Positions 6,735 through 9,751 of a stretch of 9,751 nucleotides of DNA are shown piece after piece; the stretch's first letter is position 1; each line of letters opens with the position of its first letter. The notes below the pieces were generated by a model. That model saw only the letters and a program-made list of their open reading frames with translations. It had not been told where the DNA came from and did no database searches. Where the stretch lies: assembly GCA_964545545.1 (NCBI GenBank), contig CAZJGK010000098.1:1-9751 (forward strand), given 5' to 3'. The position numbers and the translations under genes are program-made. This DNA is from JAHJTW01 sp964545545 (GTDB lineage Bacteria; Krumholzibacteriota; Krumholzibacteriia; LZORAL124-64-63).

Positions 6735-8382
6735 AGCAGGTTTCCCCGCCCAGGGGCACCCCGCGGCGCAAAATGGAATCTTCGGCCTGCGGCAAGAGGT
6801 CAGGATAATCCAGGGTATAGTGCAGTCCCCGGCTTTCTTTCCGTGAGCGGGCGCAGAGCACGATCATCTCCCCCACCAGGGCGATGTTCCTCAACTCAAC
6901 CGCCTCCGGAAAGCGGGGAGCCTTGGCCAGGAGTTTTTCCACCGTTTCCCGCACGCCACGCAAGCGCGACAGGGCAATGTCCAGACGTTCCTGGTCCCGG
7001 ACAACACCGACGTAATCCCACATGATCCGGCGCACAAGATCCCAGTCGTGCTCCAGGACCATGACCTCGAGTTGACCCTGCTCCGGATCCTGCCCCTTGA
7101 TAATTCGCGGCAGCCGCGAGGAAATGTCGGCGGGCAAGGCAGGTTCGCCGGCAATGGCCTTCGCGGCACGGGAGGCGAAAAAGACGGCTTCCAGCAGGGA
7201 ATTGCTGGCCAGGCGGTTGGCGCCGTGGATCCCGGTGCAGGCGACTTCACCCACGGCATACAGCCCGGGCAGGTTGGTCCGGGAATCCAGATCCACGGCC
7301 ACACCGCCGCACATATAGTGGGCGGCGGGAACCACCGGCACGGGCTCTCCCACCATGTCGATCCCGAACCCTCGACAGGTGGCCACCAGGTTGGGAAAAC
7401 GTTCCTCGATATGCTTCCGGTCCAGGTGCCGCAGATCGAGATAGGCGCAGACATCCCCGCTGGTCTTCATTTCCGTATCAATGCTGCGGGCCACGATGTC
7501 ACGCGGCGCCAGGTCAGCCTGGGGATGGTATTTTTTCATGAAGCGTTCGCCCCGATGATTGATCAGGACCGCACCCTCGCCCCTGACCGCCTCGCTGATC
7601 AAAAAACTCTTGGCCTCCGGATGAAACAGACAGGTCGGATGGAACTGGACAAACTCGAGATTCCGCAACTCGGCGCCTGCCCGGAAGGCCATGGCCAGCC
7701 CGTCACCGGTCGCGATGTCGGGATTGCTGGTGTAGCTGTAGACCTTGCCGCAGCCACCAGTTGCCAGCACCACCGCGTCAGCGAGATAAACCCGCCGTGA
7801 GCCGGTATGACGATCCTGGACCACACAACCGATGATACGCTCAGCATCGGTCCCGTCCAGCCCCCCGTCCTTGCCCTGGACCAGGTCCAGCCCGATGTGG
7901 TTTTCCTCCAGCTGAATGCGACCATTATCGCGGCAGGCGGCCAGCAGCTGGGACTCGATTTCCCTGCCGGTCAGATCCCGGCAATGCAGGACCCGGCGCC
8001 GCGAATGCCCTCCCTCGCGACCCAGGGAATATTCCGCACCGTCGTTGGTCGAATCCTTGGTGAAGGGGACACCGTACCCGACCAACCGGTCTACGAGCGC
8101 CGGGCCGGATTCAACCATCCGGCGCACCACATCTTCACGGCAAAGCCCGGCTCCAGCCACCAGCGTGTCCTGGATGTGGAGTTCGAATTCGTCGAGGGGC
8201 GAGACGACGGCGGCGATGCCGCCCTGGGCGTAGTTGGTATTGCTCTCGCGGCTTTCCTTCTTCGTAACAACCTGAACCGTACCGGTTTCGGCGGCCAGCA
8301 GGGCGAGTTGCAGGCCGGCGATGCCCGAACCGATCACCAGAAAGCGGCTGCGCACAGGATCAAAATTGTCGGCAACTGACAT
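6703..8382 (-). CDS. nadB: NadB, L-aspartate oxidase
   Basis: This FAD enzyme oxidises L-aspartate to iminoaspartate, which NadA then turns into quinolinate for NAD synthesis; fumarate or oxygen re-oxidises the flavin. From ATG 8382 the product has 559 residues, slightly longer than usual. Visible are the dinucleotide motif VIGSGIAG (16-23), NTNYAQGGIAAV (48-59), GGHSRRRVLHCRD (124-136), FHPTCLFHPE with SEAVRGEG (247-270), PAAHYMCGGVAVD (352-364) and HGANRLASNSLLEAV (386-400), all characteristic of NadB and the related fumarate reductase/succinate dehydrogenase flavoproteins. The open frame extends upstream to 8496, but ATG 8382 is chosen because AAGGTGG lies eight bases before it and the FAD motif then falls at the usual distance. 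It overlaps the methyltransferase. NadA and NadC are not in the window. Confidence 0.95.
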   Translation of the reverse strand: MSVADNFDPVRSRFLVIGSGIAGLQLALLAAETGTVQVVTKKESRESNTNYAQGGIAAVVSPLDEFELHIQDTLVAGAGLCREDVVRRMVESGPALVDRLVGYGVPFTKDSTNDGAEYSLGREGGHSRRRVLHCRDLTGREIESQLLAACRDNGRIQLEENHIGLDLVQGKDGGLDGTDAERIIGCVVQDRHTGSRRVYLADAVVLATGGCGKVYSYTSNPDIATGDGLAMAFRAGAELRNLEFVQFHPTCLFHPEAKSFLISEAVRGEGAVLINHRGERFMKKYHPQADLAPRDIVARSIDTEMKTSGDVCAYLDLRHLDRKHIEERFPNLVATCRGFGIDMVGEPVPVVPAAHYMCGGVAVDLDSRTNLPGLYAVGEVACTGIHGANRLASNSLLEAVFFASRAAKAIAGEPALPADISSRLPRIIKGQDPEQGQLEVMVLEHDWDLVRRIMWDYVGVVRDQERLDIALSRLRGVRETVEKLLAKAPRFPEAVELRNIALVGEMIVLCARSRKESRGLHYTLDYPDLLPQAEDSILRRGVPLGGETCYEPGPDSQHG

Positions 8383-8390
8383 GACAGAAA

Positions 8391-8397
8391 CCACCTT
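8391..8397 (-). promoter_or_regulatory. Ribosome-binding site deciding the nadB start
   Basis: AAGGTGG on the minus strand sits eight bases before ATG 8382-8380. The open frame continues 38 codons further upstream, but this site and the position of the FAD motif favour the shorter protein. Confidence 0.6.
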
Positions 8398-8455
8398 CGT
8401 CAAAATCGGAGCTAAAGCCGGGACCCCTTGTGGCCGAAACATAACCAGGAAACCG

Positions 8456-8485
8456 AAAATAAGCACAGCCGGGAGTATCTGTCCA
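8456..8485 (-). promoter_or_regulatory. Candidate sigma-70-type promoter for the nadB-bsh train
   Basis: In the 144-base divergent spacer the minus strand has TGGACA (8485-8480, five of six consensus matches), an 18-base spacer and TATTTT (8461-8456, four of six, including the key TA...T). It would give a leader of roughly 65 bases before nadB. No equally good promoter was found for the plus-strand lipoprotein gene in the same spacer. This is a pattern match only. Confidence 0.32.
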
Positions 8486-8514
8486 CTGGGACGCACCCGG
8501 TTTACCGGTCACTT

Positions 8515-8520
8515 GGAGGG
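8515..8520 (+). promoter_or_regulatory. Ribosome-binding site deciding the GTG start of the lipoprotein
   Basis: GGAGGG lies six bases before GTG 8527. An ATG 99 bases further upstream is in frame, but starting at GTG places a basic residue, a hydrophobic core and a lipobox in standard signal-peptide order. Confidence 0.75.
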
Positions 8521-8526
8521 TCAATC

Positions 8527-9138
8527 GTGAAATACCGTTTCCTGCTCACCATACTTGCCGTCATTCTTGCCGTGACGGCTCTTTCGGGCTGCAGCACGGA
8601 CAACAACGAGCGCCAGCGCCTGGTCTGTGAAGTTACATCCGTCAATTCAGGCCTACCGCTGGTCTCCGCCTATCTCAACAGCGGCAACGACAAGATCATC
8701 GGCACGGACGACGACTTCCTGCCCATCGATTGGGTTCCCGTCCTGTTCCAGGCACGGGCACTCAACAACCAGATGGTTTTGCCGGAAAACGGCACCTACA
8801 GCTGGTTCCACGTGACCAGCTATGACCTGACCTGGCACCCCGGTCCCAACGCCCCGGATGCCCTGACCAATTTCAACGTGACCGGCGGGATGATCGACGC
8901 CATCGTCCCGGTGGACGACCAGGCTGTGGTCAACGTCCTGGTCGCTGATCGCGGCATGAAAGAGCAGCCGTGGTTCCGGCAGCTGTACGATGACTTGCAG
9001 ACTCCGGGTGTGACGCCTTCCAGCTTCACCGCCTTTTTGGAGTTCACGTTCTATGGCCATGAGTCAAGCAGCGAACACGTGGTAGCCATCCCGGCAGGAA
9101 TGGCCGTTACGTTCTACGGAGCGGTTTCCTCGAACTAG
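8527..9138 (+). CDS. Small secreted lipoprotein of unknown function
   Basis: The product has 203 residues from a GTG start. The N-terminus MKYRFLLTILAVILAV is a signal peptide ending in the lipobox LSGC (19-22); Cys22 would be lipidated, and Ser at +2 fits export towards the outer membrane in enterobacterial rules. The mature part (about 180 residues) is rich in beta-prone, aromatic and acidic stretches, with a DDDF segment at about 61-64, WFHVTSYDLTWHPGP at 93-107 and a final VVAIPAGMAVTFYGAV strand. This suggests a secreted beta-sandwich domain, but I do not recognise the family. It is the only plus-strand gene here, divergent from nadB and convergent with lpxK, and appears to be transcribed alone. 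Nothing in the sequence ties it to the neighbouring pathways. Confidence 0.87.
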   Translation: MKYRFLLTILAVILAVTALSGCSTDNNERQRLVCEVTSVNSGLPLVSAYLNSGNDKIIGTDDDFLPIDWVPVLFQARALNNQMVLPENGTYSWFHVTSYDLTWHPGPNAPDALTNFNVTGGMIDAIVPVDDQAVVNVLVADRGMKEQPWFRQLYDDLQTPGVTPSSFTAFLEFTFYGHESSSEHVVAIPAGMAVTFYGAVSSN

Positions 9139-9751
9139 ACACCTGTGCCTTCCGCGTGACCGCGCATCCGCTCCCGGACCATGTCCGGGAGCGATTTTCC
9201 CACCTGCCAAACCACATCCTGCACCACGAGCAGGACACCCAACCGGTCCGGCAGCCTGCCGGCCAGCTTGACCCAGTCCTTGGCGGTCGTCACCAGGTTC
9301 GCCACACCCGCCTCGGCCAAGGCAACGGTTATGCTGCGCAGAAATCCATCCGGGTAAGGCTCATGATCCCGGCATCGGATCGCCAGCGCCGGCGGGCAGC
9401 CCAACAGGCGCTCGGCAGAGTTTTCGAAAACTTCCGGGTGGGCAATTCCCGCCAGAGCAGCCCAGTCCAAACCGCCGGCTTCCTCCACGGGATTCCCCTC
9501 GGTATCGGTAAGGCGCTGGTGGCGGCAAAAGGCGGCCACGGTTTTGCCTCCTGCCCCCCTGGCAGGAACATCTCCCCCGCTTTCCACCAGCCAGATATCC
9601 GCCCGCTGGGCCGCCGTAACCGGCTCCCGCCAGGGCCCCCAGGGCAACAACAGTCCGCCCAGCGGGAGCAGATCGCCCCGTTCATCCCGGGACCAGGCAT
9701 CCAGAATCAAGACATCCAGATGCCGGCCCAGGCCTTTGGTCTGGAAACCAT
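9135..9751 (-). CDS. lpxK: LpxK, tetraacyldisaccharide 4'-kinase (C-terminal part)
   Basis: LpxK phosphorylates the 4' position of the lipid A precursor at the cytoplasmic face of the inner membrane. The gene enters from the right edge, and 204 complete residues are visible. They start with the family's DGFQ motif (its Asp split by the window edge), followed by GRHLDVLILDAW. GPWREP matches the usual G-x-LREP, a DHEPYPDGF segment matches the usual DHH-x-Y region, and LVTTAKDWVKL matches the usual TxKDxVKL. The kinase P-loop should lie in the roughly 120 missing N-terminal residues. A TTG at 9710 could be mistaken for a start, but the frame is open and conserved beyond it. The stop TAG lies in CTAG at 9135-9138, which is also the stop of the convergent lipoprotein gene. 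Confidence 0.88.
   Translation of the reverse strand, partial: GFQTKGLGRHLDVLILDAWSRDERGDLLPLGGLLLPWGPWREPVTAAQRADIWLVESGGDVPARGAGGKTVAAFCRHQRLTDTEGNPVEEAGGLDWAALAGIAHPEVFENSAERLLGCPPALAIRCRDHEPYPDGFLRSITVALAEAGVANLVTTAKDWVKLAGRLPDRLGVLLVVQDVVWQVGKSLPDMVRERMRGHAEGTGV
9169..9198 (+). terminator. Intrinsic terminator of the lipoprotein gene, inside lpxK
   Basis: CGCTCCCGGAC (9169-9179), loop CAT, GTCCGGGAGCG (9183-9193) is a perfect 11-base-pair inverted repeat, followed on the plus strand by ATTTT. It starts 30 bases after the lipoprotein stop. It has no T-tract on the other side, so it should stop only rightward transcription. It lies wholly within the 3' coding part of lpxK on the opposite strand. 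The T-run is short (four), so strength is uncertain. Confidence 0.6.

Noticed and set aside
6210..7025. Plus-strand open frame of 271 codons opposite the methyltransferase and nadB
   Set aside because: It crosses two conserved genes in antisense and has no ribosome site or motif.
7048..7800. Plus-strand open frame of 250 codons opposite nadB
   Set aside because: Antisense shadow of a highly conserved enzyme.
8383..8496. 38-codon N-terminal extension of nadB
   Set aside because: The ribosome site at 8391-8397 and the FAD motif position favour ATG 8382; the extension does not resemble NadB.
8428..8526. 33-codon N-terminal extension of the lipoprotein
   Set aside because: It would bury the signal peptide internally. 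GGAGGG before GTG 8527 gives a standard lipoprotein start.

Overview
The window is a high-GC, gene-dense piece of a Gram-negative bacterial chromosome, taken from a draft assembly: it holds one run of exactly 100 N at 2444-2543. An lpxK fragment (lipid A) and a Tol-Pal cluster indicate an outer membrane. A full bacillithiol pathway and a TIGR04138 (Minf_1886-type) protein point away from Proteobacteria and towards an FCB- or PVC-related lineage. The phylum cannot be fixed from the sequence alone, and that placement is inference.

Layout. Nearly everything reads leftward (minus strand). From right to left: the 3' part of lpxK (9751-9135); a small lipoprotein gene on the plus strand (8527-9138), convergent with lpxK and divergent from nadB; then a long leftward train. 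The train is nadB (8382-6703), a SAM-dependent methyltransferase (6734-5907), bshC (5885-4434), bshB1 (4437-3667), bshA (3667 into the gap), the 3' end of a TIGR04138-family gene (2443-2252), a 185-bp spacer, and tolQ (2066-1317), tolR (1317-907), a TonB/TolA-like gene (902-204) and the start of tolB (207-1). Most junctions overlap or are nearly flush (TGATG, ATGA and TTGA types), so translational coupling is likely across both the bsh and the tol block.

How the genes work together. BshA joins GlcNAc to L-malate, BshB1 removes the acetyl group, and BshC adds cysteine to give bacillithiol. The methyltransferase directly upstream of bshC is a good candidate for modifying this thiol, by analogy with N-methyl-bacillithiol made in Chlorobiaceae. 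NadB starts de novo NAD synthesis and heads the same train. TolQ, TolR, the TonB-like linker and TolB form the energised envelope complex that keeps the outer membrane tied to the cell wall.

Points of interest: the methyltransferase-bacillithiol linkage; a BshC lacking the usual EDHD histidine; a 7-bp G/C hairpin that hides the ribosome-binding site of the tolA-like gene inside the end of tolR; and a convergent gene pair sharing the palindromic stop CTAG, with a probable intrinsic terminator inside lpxK. No CRISPR array, mobile element, tRNA or rRNA was seen, and no stretch over 300 bases lacks a gene.
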